Shown: positions 1 through 7,756, counted from the stretch's first letter. The stretch: 7,761 nt of DNA from an uncultured Collinsella sp. (GCA_900551305.1 URVK01000064.1:1-7761); one strand, 5' to 3'. Made by a program: numbers and translations. The notes: a model not told the origin generated them from the sequence alone.

Positions 1-273
1 TCGGGTAGCGTCGGCTCGGGCGTGGTGCTCGATACCGAGGGCCACATCCTCACCAACAATCACGTGGTCGACGGCTACGACCAGTACGTGGTGACCATGG
101 ACGACGGCACCACCTACGAGGCCGAGTTCGTGGGCAACGATGCCTCGAGCGACCTGGCCGTCATCAAGCTCAAGGATGCCGATGCCTCCAAGCTCACGCC
201 GATCGAGATCGGCGATTCCTCCAAGCTCAACGTGGGCGAGTGGGTCATGGCGATCGGCTCGCCCCTCGGGTAA
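1..273 (+). CDS. HtrA/DegP-like serine protease, N-terminal part (5' truncated, ends at premature stop)
   Basis: This is the first part of a trypsin-fold serine protease of the HtrA/DegP family, an extracytoplasmic protease that degrades misfolded envelope proteins. The frame is open from base 1, so the signal or membrane anchor and the start lie outside the window. The ATG at 82 and the GTG at 22 are internal. The catalytic histidine is in TNNHVV (codon 61-63) and the catalytic aspartate in ASSDLAVIKL (codon 151-153), the usual spacing. The protein runs to AIGSPLG, where the family normally continues NEQSVSTG. Here a TAA stop (271-273) follows the glycine codon GGG, and the rest of the protein continues in another frame from base 311. 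Family assignment is firm. Whether the two parts make one protein is open. Confidence 0.88.
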   Translation, partial: SGSVGSGVVLDTEGHILTNNHVVDGYDQYVVTMDDGTTYEAEFVGNDASSDLAVIKLKDADASKLTPIEIGDSSKLNVGEWVMAIGSPLG

Positions 274-309
274 GAGCAAGGTTTCTCCCCGTCGATGATC
301 GCCGTTCGG
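270..309 (+). other. 40-base extra segment interrupting the protease reading frame
   Basis: Removing these 40 bases joins GSPLG to NEQSVSTG and restores an uninterrupted HtrA protein. The segment carries an in-frame TAA immediately after the GGG glycine codon (268-270) and ends with a second glycine codon, GGT (308-310), right before the resumption point AAC (311). A perfect 7-base inverted repeat, GGCGATC (249-255) and GATCGCC (297-303), brackets most of it. The segment weakly resembles the sequence that follows it (TAA-GAGCA then TCTCC at 271-289, and TAACGAGCA then TCTCC at 310-328), as if from a degenerate duplication with a period of about 39-40 bases. It could be a frameshifting duplication, an assembly artefact or a translational bypass element. 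Confidence 0.7.
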
Positions 310-310
310 T

Positions 311-1021
311 AACGAGCAGTCTGTCTCCACGGGTATCGTGTCGGCGCTGTATCGCTCCACGGCCATGAGCTCTACCAGCGGTAACACCATCTATGCCAAC
401 ATGATCCAGACCGATGCCGCCATCAACCCGGGCAACTCCGGTGGCGCGCTCGTCAACGACAACGGCGAGCTTGTGGGTATTAACTCGCTTATCGAGAGCT
501 ATTCGGGCTCCAGCTCGGGCGTGGGCTTTGCCATTCCGGTTAACTACGCCAAGAACATTGCCGACCAGATCATCGACGGCAAGACGCCGGTGCATCCGTA
601 CCTGGGCGCTACGCTTTCGAGCGTCAACGCGCTCAACGCCCGCACCAACAAGCTGAGCACCGATAGTGGCGCGTACGTGGCGAGCGTCGTTGAGGATGGT
701 CCTGCTGCCAAGGCCGGCATTCAGGAGGGCGACGTCATCACCAAGCTGGGCGACGACGAGATCACGAGCGCCGATGGCCTGATCATCGCACTGCGCAGCC
801 ACGAGGTGGGCGAGAAGGTCGAGATCACGCTTATGCGCGGCAAGGAAGAGAAGAAGGTCACCGTCGAGCTGGGCTCCGATGAGGAGCTGCAGAACCAGCA
901 GCAGGACGACAGTTCGACCGACACCGGCAACGGCGGGATTACCGACGAGCAGCTGCGCCAGTACCTGGAGGAGCTGCTAGGCCAGCAGGGCCAGGGCCAG
1001 GGTTACGGTCAGGGTTACTAG
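311..1021 (+). CDS. HtrA/DegP-like serine protease, C-terminal part with catalytic Ser and PDZ domain
   Basis: This continues the same protease in frame 2, resuming exactly at [13 protein letters not shown], the residues expected after AIGSPLG. The first base follows from homology, not from a start codon. A GTG at 338 is the nearest possible start, but it encodes the valine of GIVSAL, so independent translation is unlikely to give a working protease. The catalytic serine is in [10 protein letters not shown] (codon 437-439), and [10 protein letters not shown] closes the protease domain. One PDZ domain follows (about 597-880, from HPYLGATL through [12 protein letters not shown] to [12 protein letters not shown]), which binds substrate C termini. 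The tail is acidic, then Gln/Gly/Tyr-rich ([10 protein letters not shown]). With the part before base 270, all three triad residues are present, so decay, if real, is recent. An assembly error is an equally good explanation of the break. Confidence 0.85.
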   Translation, partial: NEQSVSTGIVSALYRSTAMSSTSGNTIYANMIQTDAAINPGNSGGALVNDNGELVGINSLIESYSGSSSGVGFAIPVNYAKNIADQIIDGKTPVHPYLGATLSSVNALNARTNKLSTDSGAYVASVVEDGPAAKAGIQEGDVITKLGDDEITSADGLIIALRSHEVGEKVEITLMRGKEEKKVTVELGSDEELQNQQQDDSSTDTGNGGITDEQLRQYLEELLGQQGQGQGYGQGY

Positions 1022-1047
1022 CGAGTCGTTTCGCTCACATCGAGGCC

Positions 1048-1087
1048 AGAGGGGCTGTTCCGCCATGTGCAGGACAGTCCCTCTTTT
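1048..1087 (+). terminator. Rho-independent terminator after the protease gene
   Basis: An 11-pair stem is formed by AGAGGGGCTGT (1048-1058) and ACAGTCCCTCT (1074-1084) with one G-U pair and a 15-base loop. It is followed by TTTT (1084-1087) and lies 27 bases after the protease stop codon. The loop is long for a terminator, and the stem may belong to a dispersed repeat that acts as one. Confidence 0.65.
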
Positions 1088-1090
1088 CAT

Positions 1091-1125
1091 AATGATCCCT
1101 CGGGGACGGAGGAAAACGGATCATT
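1091..1125. repeat. Imperfect stem-loop, candidate dispersed intergenic repeat
   Basis: AATGATCC (1091-1098) and GGATCATT (1118-1125) are perfect inverted repeats around a 19-base G/A-rich loop. The element sits 3 bases after the T-run of the preceding hairpin. Two adjacent hairpins in a non-coding gap resemble REP-type elements. No second copy is present in this window, so repetition in the genome is an inference. Confidence 0.4.
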
Positions 1126-1148
1126 TAGAAACGACAAGGTCATGGTTT

Positions 1149-1160
1149 GATCGCGCGATC
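1149..1160. other. 12-base perfect palindrome GATCGCGCGATC
   Basis: The sequence is its own reverse complement over 12 bases and lies 110 bases upstream of ligA in the intergenic gap. It could be a protein-binding site or a chance GC-rich palindrome. Nothing else around it points to a specific regulator. Confidence 0.35.
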
Positions 1161-1229
1161 CACCCCGGCCCGCCGGCTGCCGATTCGGTGCGGTTCGAAA
1201 GGGTTATTCGGCCCCATGGTGACCGGTGG

Positions 1230-3493
<2,264 letters not shown>

Positions 3494-3513
3494 GACATCG
3501 ATAATCAAATTAG

Positions 3514-3553
3514 AAAACCTCCCGGAAAGGTTGATACTTTCCGGGAGGTTTTT
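3514..3553 (+). terminator. Strong Rho-independent terminator after ligA, probably bidirectional
   Basis: A perfect 16-pair stem is formed by 3514-3529 (AAAACCTCCCGGAAAG) and 3537-3552 with a 7-base loop (GTTGATA), and a T-run spans 3549-3553. It begins 21 bases after the ligA stop. The A-run on the 5' arm makes it usable from the other strand too. The right arm touches the stop codon of a minus-strand coding remnant at 3552-3602, as if it once terminated a convergent gene. Confidence 0.93.
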
Positions 3554-3599
3554 ATTTGGGCGTGGTGGCGGGCAGCATGATCTGCGTCATGTAGGTTGC
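3537..3599. repeat. Left copy of a diverged direct repeat flanking the toxin-antitoxin operon
   Basis: These 63 bases align without gaps to 4662-4724, with about 49 of 63 identical by eye. Exact blocks include TCCGGGAGGTT and TGATCTGCGTCA. Both copies have the same orientation and start points 1125 bases apart. The copy includes the right arm of the ligA terminator. Confidence 0.75.
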
Positions 3600-3602
3600 T
3601 GA
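3552..3602 (-). pseudogene. Remnant of a gene 3' end (protein tail), copy 1
   Basis: On the minus strand this reads SATYMTQIMLPATTPK followed by TAA (3552-3554), and the terminator hairpin follows at once. It matches the tail read from the second repeat copy (ATYVTQITVPVTVLD, stop) at 8 of 15 residues, in the same frame and ending at the same point. Upstream, at higher coordinates, the similarity stops and no start codon or gene body is found. The parent family is not recognised. The alternating hydrophobic pattern suggests a final beta-strand. Confidence 0.5.
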
Positions 3603-3680
3603 GGGTGACCCTGCGGAGTGGTGTCGTTCCGGAGCGATAGAAGATTCATACAAAGCAAAGGGGTCCCGCAGTGAGGTCCC

Positions 3681-3701
3681 ACAACGGGGCTGCCCCATTG
3701 T
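3681..3701. other. Short stem-loop upstream of the antitoxin promoter
   Basis: ACAACGGGG (3681-3689) pairs with CCCCATTGT (3693-3701) with one mismatch and a 3-base CTG loop. No T-run follows on either strand, so it is not a convincing terminator. Its role is unknown. Confidence 0.3.
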
Positions 3702-3710
3702 GATGAGTTT

Positions 3711-3738
3711 TATACACTTTAACATTAACGTGTATACT
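3711..3738 (+). promoter_or_regulatory. Promoter and candidate autoregulatory operator of the toxin-antitoxin operon
   Basis: The -10 box is TATACT (3733-3738, five of six matches), 33 bases before the antitoxin start. No clear -35 box is seen. An inverted repeat, TATACAC (3711-3717) and GTGTATA (3730-3736), overlaps the -10 on its right arm with a 12-base AT-rich spacer. Phd/YefM antitoxins repress their own operons by binding palindromes over the promoter, and this arrangement fits that. Binding itself is inferred. Confidence 0.55.
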
Positions 3739-3771
3739 TAGCAGTGAAGATATATGTTGAGAGGAGCAGTT

Positions 3772-4164
3772 ATGGTTACCGTCGCGTTTTCGGAACTGCG
3801 CCAAAACCTTACGCAGGTGGCTGAAAAGGTTGCCAATGAGGGCGAGGAGGTTGTGGTCTTCAAGCGGAGCAAGCCGTTGTTCAAGATCGTGCCGCTCGAC
3901 TATGAAGGTCCAGTTACGGTGGAATATGACGCTGCCCAGGAGCGTGGGGGCGCAAAGCCGACGTGCGGCACGGGCAAGCCCAAGCGCGACGTGGGTACGA
4001 TGTGGCATCCCAAGATCACCTGGAAGGAGATCCGTGAGATGCTCGCGGAGAATGAGGACTACCAGGAGTATCTCGATATCGTGGCTAACATGCCAAAGGG
4101 AACGCCGCTCGATACGATGACGGTTGAAGATGAAAAGCGCGTCGCGAGGGAGCGCTACCTATGA
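3772..4164 (+). CDS. Antitoxin, Phd/YefM family
   Basis: This is the predicted DNA-binding antitoxin of a type II toxin-antitoxin pair. It binds and neutralises the PIN toxin encoded next and probably represses the operon. The N-terminal half is Phd/YefM-like: VAFSELRQNLTQVAEKV (4-20), then GEEVVVFKRSKPLFKIVPL (24-42). The C-terminal part (about 78-130, with TWKEIREML and a charged helical end) would be the toxin-binding region. At 130 residues it is longer than most Phd/YefM proteins because of a Gly/Lys/Pro-rich linker (about 57-75). The ATG at 3772 is chosen because GAGGAG (3761-3766) lies 5 bases before it. The in-frame ATG at 3754 has no ribosome site and would add six residues ahead of the conserved domain. 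Its stop codon overlaps the toxin start in ATGA, which points to translational coupling. Confidence 0.88.
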   Translation: MVTVAFSELRQNLTQVAEKVANEGEEVVVFKRSKPLFKIVPLDYEGPVTVEYDAAQERGGAKPTCGTGKPKRDVGTMWHPKITWKEIREMLAENEDYQEYLDIVANMPKGTPLDTMTVEDEKRVARERYL

Positions 4165-4583
4165 GGCCATTTCTCGATACCAATTTTCTGCTCGATTGTG
4201 TACTGCCGGGCCGGCCGGAGCATGGGGCTGCGCAAACCATCAAGGGGCTTGTTGACGTGGGGCTTATCGAGGGCGTTGTTTCGGCCTGCTCTCTCAAGGA
4301 CGCGTACTACATTCTCACTAAACAGACAGGCGAGGCGCGCGCCCGCGAGGTGGTGCGCGACTGTCTTAAGAGCTACTCGGTAGAGCCTCTCGACCAAGAA
4401 GCTTGTTTTACCTCCGCCTATTCCGATGAGCCGGACTTTGAGGACGGCTGTATCCGTGCGATGGCCGAGCGTGCCGGCGTGGACTTTATCATCACGCGCG
4501 ACCGCGCCGCTTTTGTACGCTCGACCATCAAGACCTTCTCGCCTGCAGAGTTCATCCGTGCGTTTCCGATTCCGGAGGAGTAA
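4161..4583 (+). CDS. Toxin, PIN-domain ribonuclease (VapC-like)
   Basis: This is the predicted toxin of the pair, a metal-dependent endoribonuclease that would cleave RNA and halt translation when free of antitoxin. The 140 residues are a single PIN domain. The acidic site can be read as D6 with N8 (FLDTNFLLD), D47 in SLKDAYYIL where many relatives have glutamate, D95 in DFEDGCIRAMA, and D114 in IITRD. All expected positions are filled, so it should be active. The start ATG overlaps the antitoxin stop by four bases, and the toxin has no ribosome site of its own apart from GAGGGAGCG just upstream within the antitoxin gene. Pairing of a Phd/YefM antitoxin with a PIN toxin is common. The RNA target cannot be predicted. 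No clear terminator follows. Confidence 0.9.
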   Translation: MRPFLDTNFLLDCVLPGRPEHGAAQTIKGLVDVGLIEGVVSACSLKDAYYILTKQTGEARAREVVRDCLKSYSVEPLDQEACFTSAYSDEPDFEDGCIRAMAERAGVDFIITRDRAAFVRSTIKTFSPAEFIRAFPIPEE

Positions 4584-4661
4584 AACCGCCATATCGGGGA
4601 TTGTCCGCGGCGTGATAGTCCTCCTGTAGCCGACGCTCGTTAGTTGAGCTGCACTTCATGC

Positions 4662-4724
4662 CTGTCCGGGAGGTTCTTAATCGAGCACAGTAACGGGCAC
4701 CGTGATCTGCGTCACGTAGGTCGC
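4662..4724. repeat. Right copy of the diverged direct repeat flanking the toxin-antitoxin operon
   Basis: This is the ungapped partner of 3537-3599 (about 49 of 63 identical). It keeps the half-stem CCGGGAGGTT but lacks the complementary arm, so the terminator is not functional here. Similarity ends sharply at about 4662. The gap between the toxin stop and the MATE gene (4584-4774) holds otherwise only about 80 bases with no recognisable feature. Confidence 0.75.
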
Positions 4725-4781
4725 GGGGTCGTCGCTGATGATGTCGTCGATCAGGGCAATCTCGCGTTGCTCCGCTACGCT
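4677..4781 (-). pseudogene. Remnant of a gene 3' end (protein tail), copy 2, abutting the MATE gene
   Basis: The minus strand has a 34-codon open stretch, SVAEQREIALIDDIISDDP then ATYVTQITVPVTVLD and TAA (4677-4679). It reads like a genuine protein end: a helix, then a beta-strand. It has no start codon, is preceded by a TGA in frame (4791-4793), and overlaps the last codons of the MATE gene (stop at 4775-4777) in another frame. The end matches the tail at 3552-3602 in frame and position. I do not recognise the parent protein. A sensor or sugar-binding fold is a guess from the strand pattern only. Most likely the 3' end of a gene whose body was replaced. Confidence 0.5.
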
Positions 4782-6121
4782 ACCAACTTGTCAAAAGCCC
4801 CGCGCCGGTTGAGCACGGTAAACGCGACAACGCAAATGACCGCTGACAAAATCGATCCGCACGGCGAGGCGATACCCATGGGAAACAACGTATCGGAATA
4901 GGCATTCGACAGCAGCCACGCGCCCGGCACGCGAATGAGCGCCACGGCCAGCACGTTGTGCGCAAAGCCGATGTAGCTCTTGCCATACGCAGCGAAAAAG
5001 CCGCTAAAGCAAATGTGGATGCCGGCAAAGATTGCGTCGAAAATGTAGCTGTGCATATAGCCGGTACCGGCCGCGACCACCGCAGGGTCCTTGGCAAAAA
5101 AGCCAATAAACGCCGGCGCCACCAGCCACATCAGCACCGTGATCAGGCAGCCGTACACCACCGAGATCGTCATAGCGTCCTTGAGCACCTGACGTGCACG
5201 ATCGCCCTTGCCCGCGCCGGCGTTTTGCGCCGTGAGCGCGCTGACGGTGGCACCCATGGAGCTCGGCACAATGAACAAGAAGCTGATCATCTTTTCGACC
5301 AGGCCTACGGCGGCGGCGTCGACGAGCCCTCGGTGGTTGGCGATGACGGTGATAAACATAAACGCCACCTGGATGCAGCCGTCCTGCACGGCCACAGGCA
5401 CGCCGATCTTAAGAATGCTGCCGAGCACCTCGGGCTGGGGACGCAGGTCGCTGCGCTTAACGTGGATGTTCGTACGGCGGCTCTTAAGCCACACGAGCGC
5501 GAGGGCAACGCTGGCCGTCTGCGCGGTCACCGTGCCGAGCGCCGCGCCCACGGGGCCGAGCCCCATGTGGCCGATAAACAGAAAATCGAGCGCGATGTTA
5601 ATGATGCATGCCACGCCGATCACGTACATGGGCGAGCGCGAATCGCCCAGGCCGCGAAAGATGGCCGAGAGAATGTTGTATGCGGCAATAAACGGAATGC
5701 CGACAAAGCAGATACGCAGGTAGGCGGCGGTGCCTTCGACCGCCTCGGGCGGCGTGCCAATGAGCGCCACAACCTGCGGGCATAGTGCAAACAAGATGAC
5801 GGCCAGTACCACCGAGACGCCCATAAACAGCGTGATGGTATTGCCGATGGCGGTCTCGGCGCGGTCGAAGCGGCGCGAGCCCACGGCATGGCCGACGATG
5901 ACCGTCGTTCCCATGGCCAGGCCCACGAGCGTCACGGTAATGATATAGAGCGTCTGCGCGCCATTACCCACGGCGGTGATGCCGGCGGCGCCGCTAAACT
6001 GCCCCATCATGTACAGGTCGGCCATGCCGTAGAGCATCTGCAAAAAGTACGAGAGCATATAAGGCAGGGCAAAGACCGCGATGGTCTTAAGGACATTGCC
6101 GCGTGTGAGGTCGTGTTCCAT
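4775..6121 (-). CDS. MATE-family multidrug/metabolite efflux transporter
   Basis: This is an inner-membrane antiporter that exports drugs or metabolites in exchange for Na+ or H+. The 448 residues match the family's usual length and form about 12 hydrophobic segments in two homologous halves. Family patterns include DLTRGNVLKTIAVFALP at the N terminus, YGMADLYMMGQF with D35 in the first helix, VGHAVGSRRFDRAE in the loop after helix 2, AIFRGLGDSRSPM (153-165), NIALDFLFI (175-183) and GPVGAALGTVTAQ (189-201). In the second half VPSSMGATVSALTAQNAGAGKGDRA repeats the helix 2 pattern. The start ATG (6119-6121) fits the conserved N terminus, but only a weak ribosome site (AGAAAG on the minus strand) lies upstream. 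It is divergent from an ABC exporter and has a MerR-style promoter. Substrate cannot be told from sequence. A DinF/NorM-type drug pump is the default reading. Confidence 0.95.
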   Translation of the reverse strand: MEHDLTRGNVLKTIAVFALPYMLSYFLQMLYGMADLYMMGQFSGAAGITAVGNGAQTLYIITVTLVGLAMGTTVIVGHAVGSRRFDRAETAIGNTITLFMGVSVVLAVILFALCPQVVALIGTPPEAVEGTAAYLRICFVGIPFIAAYNILSAIFRGLGDSRSPMYVIGVACIINIALDFLFIGHMGLGPVGAALGTVTAQTASVALALVWLKSRRTNIHVKRSDLRPQPEVLGSILKIGVPVAVQDGCIQVAFMFITVIANHRGLVDAAAVGLVEKMISFLFIVPSSMGATVSALTAQNAGAGKGDRARQVLKDAMTISVVYGCLITVLMWLVAPAFIGFFAKDPAVVAAGTGYMHSYIFDAIFAGIHICFSGFFAAYGKSYIGFAHNVLAVALIRVPGAWLLSNAYSDTLFPMGIASPCGSILSAVICVVAFTVLNRRGAFDKLVA

Positions 6122-6163
6122 GGGCAGGGTACTTTCTGGCTTGGTTCGTTTAGGTACCAGTTT

Positions 6164-6194
6164 AGTGAAAACCCTACAACGATTGTAGAGTCAA
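6164..6194 (-). promoter_or_regulatory. MATE promoter with MerR-type architecture
   Basis: On the minus strand a -35 box TTGACT (6194-6189) is followed by a 19-base spacer and a weak -10, TTCACT (6169-6164). Inside the spacer lies an inverted repeat: ACCCTACAA (6171-6179) and TTGTAGAGT (6183-6191), with 8 of 9 pairs complementary around CGA. An overlong 19-base spacer holding the operator is the hallmark of promoters activated by MerR-family regulators, which untwist the DNA on ligand binding. The regulator is not encoded in this window. Confidence 0.65.
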
Positions 6195-6313
6195 GGTTTG
6201 TGATGACGACGGGGCGAAAAAAGTCGCGCGCACCATTATTCCGAGTGAATATGGACACACATCACGAGAACTCGCCGCCGGCGCTAACCTTGCAGAAAAC
6301 GATTTCGGAATAC

Positions 6314-6341
6314 TTGACACCATTATTCGGCGCGCAATAAT
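6314..6341 (+). promoter_or_regulatory. Promoter of the ABC transporter gene with overlapping dyad
   Basis: The -35 box is a perfect TTGACA (6314-6319), and AATAAT (6336-6341, five of six matches) is the -10 with a 16-base spacer, ending 41 bases before the GTG start. ATTATT (6322-6327) and AATAAT (6336-6341) form an inverted repeat with an 8-base GC spacer that covers the -10, so a repressor could block it. The sequence CACCATTATTC (6318-6328) also occurs at 6231-6241. Confidence 0.65.
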
Positions 6342-6382
6342 ACGTGCGTTTGCGAACAACGTTTGATGGGGGTTGAACCTGC

Positions 6383-7756
6383 GTGCGCAATCTCAAAATA
6401 CTGTTTTCCTATCTAGGGGCATACCGTCGCGATGCCATCCTCGGCGTGTTCTTTGTGTCGGTCGAGACGGTGCTCGAACTGTTTATCCCGGTCATCATGG
6501 CCAACATCATCGATGTGGGCGTGCCTGCGGGTGATATCAACTACATGCTGCTGCAGGGCGCGTACATGTTGGTGTGCGCTGCGCTTTCGCTGGTACTGGG
6601 CTTGGGTTATGCCCGCACATCCGCTCGCGTGGCCTCGGGCTTGGGCGCCAACCTGCGCGAGGCAGAGTATCGCAAGATCCAGACGCTCGCTTTTGGCAAC
6701 CTGGACAACTACGATGCCAGCTCGCTTGTCACCCGCATGACCACCGACATCACCGTTATCCAAAATGCTGTGGGCAACGGCTTTCGCCCTATGGTGCGCG
6801 GCCCGGTGACGCTTATCGTCGGCCTTATCTACGCGCTGATGCTGTCGCGCCCGCTCGCCACCGTCTTTGCGATCATCTTGCCCGTGCTGGCAATCGTACT
6901 GGGCGTCATCACCTATCGCGTGAGCCCGCTCTACCGCCAACTCCAGACCTCGATGGACCACCTCAACGGCGTGGTACAGGAAGACCTCACCGCCGTGCGT
7001 GCCGTCAAGGCCTACGTTCGTACCGAGCACGAGGAGGCCAAGTTCGACACCGTCAATACCGAGCTCGCGCGCACTGCGACAAAGACCTTTGGCAGCGCGG
7101 TGCTCAACCTGCCGGTGTTTCAGCTGTCGATGTACGTGGCTGCGCTCTCCATCCTGTGGATTGGCGGCCGCATGATTCTCGCCGGCAAGCTGGGCGTGGG
7201 CTCGCTCACGGGCTTTATGAGCTACGTGCTGCTGATCATGAATTCGCTCATGATGATTTCCAACGTGTTTTTGCTGCTCACGCGCGCTCTTACGAGTGTG
7301 GGCCGTATCGCCGAGGTGCTCGATGAGGAGCCCTTTATCGCCAACCCCGCGGGAGACCTCGCGATTGCGGCGCCAGCGGACGGCAGTATCGAGTTTCGCG
7401 ACGTTTCCTTTAAATACCGCGCGGATGCAGCCGAGGATGTGCTCGAGCATATCGACCTTCGCATCGAGAGCGGCTCGACGGTGGGCATCCTCGGCGGCAC
7501 GGGCTCGGGCAAGAGCTCACTTGTGCAGCTGATTGCGCGCCTGTACGACGCTACCGAAGGCGCCGTGCTTGTGGGCGGACACGACGTGCGCGACTACGAC
7601 CTCGCCGCCTTGCGCGACGCTGTGGGCATTGTGCTGCAAAAGAATGTGCTGTTTACGGGTACCGTGCGCGAGAACCTGCAGTGGGGCAATCCGCAGGCGT
7701 CGGACGATGAGCTCCTCGCGGCTTGCCGCGCGGCGCGGGTGGGCCCGATCCCATGA
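6383..7756 (+). CDS. ABC exporter half-transporter (membrane domain fused to ATPase), truncated at right end
   Basis: This exporter-type ABC protein couples ATP hydrolysis to outward transport of drugs, lipids or peptides and works as a homo- or heterodimer. The membrane domain (about 1-310) has six hydrophobic segments near 18-43, 57-76, 139-156, 158-178, 243-263 and 275-299. The ATPase domain starts near 335 with A-loop Y345, Walker A GGTGSGKS (371-378, K377) and Q-loop Q419 in IVLQKNVLF, followed by GTVRENLQWG. The signature LSGGQ, Walker B and switch histidine are missing because the sequence leaves the family pattern after CRAARV and meets TGA at 7754-7756, at the window edge. The true gene should continue for about 120 residues or more. 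The GTG start follows GGGGG (6368-6372) at about 10 bases. A partner subunit often follows such genes but lies outside. Confidence 0.93.
   Translation: MRNLKILFSYLGAYRRDAILGVFFVSVETVLELFIPVIMANIIDVGVPAGDINYMLLQGAYMLVCAALSLVLGLGYARTSARVASGLGANLREAEYRKIQTLAFGNLDNYDASSLVTRMTTDITVIQNAVGNGFRPMVRGPVTLIVGLIYALMLSRPLATVFAIILPVLAIVLGVITYRVSPLYRQLQTSMDHLNGVVQEDLTAVRAVKAYVRTEHEEAKFDTVNTELARTATKTFGSAVLNLPVFQLSMYVAALSILWIGGRMILAGKLGVGSLTGFMSYVLLIMNSLMMISNVFLLLTRALTSVGRIAEVLDEEPFIANPAGDLAIAAPADGSIEFRDVSFKYRADAAEDVLEHIDLRIESGSTVGILGGTGSGKSSLVQLIARLYDATEGAVLVGGHDVRDYDLAALRDAVGIVLQKNVLFTGTVRENLQWGNPQASDDELLAACRAARVGPIP

Noticed and set aside
3754..3774. Upstream ATG as the antitoxin start
   Set aside because: The GAGGAG site lies between the two ATGs and serves only the downstream one at 3772. 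The extra six residues precede the conserved domain.
3646..4008. Minus-strand open frame opposite the antitoxin
   Set aside because: It overlaps a convincing Phd/YefM gene and its promoter, and has no recognisable motif.
4586..4612. Possible terminator after the toxin or, in the other direction, after the MATE gene
   Set aside because: Only a 4-pair stem (CCGC with GCGG) with a long loop can be drawn, which is too weak to support.
4958..5785. Plus-strand open frame (275 codons) opposite the MATE gene
   Set aside because: It is the mirror of GC-rich MATE codons, is very rich in His, Arg and Ala, and has no domain or ribosome site.
6413..7450. Long minus-strand open frame (345 codons) opposite the ABC transporter
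   Set aside because: It is antisense to a well-supported gene, with composition rich in His/Arg/Ala/Asp, as GC-rich antisense frames usually give. No motif is recognisable.
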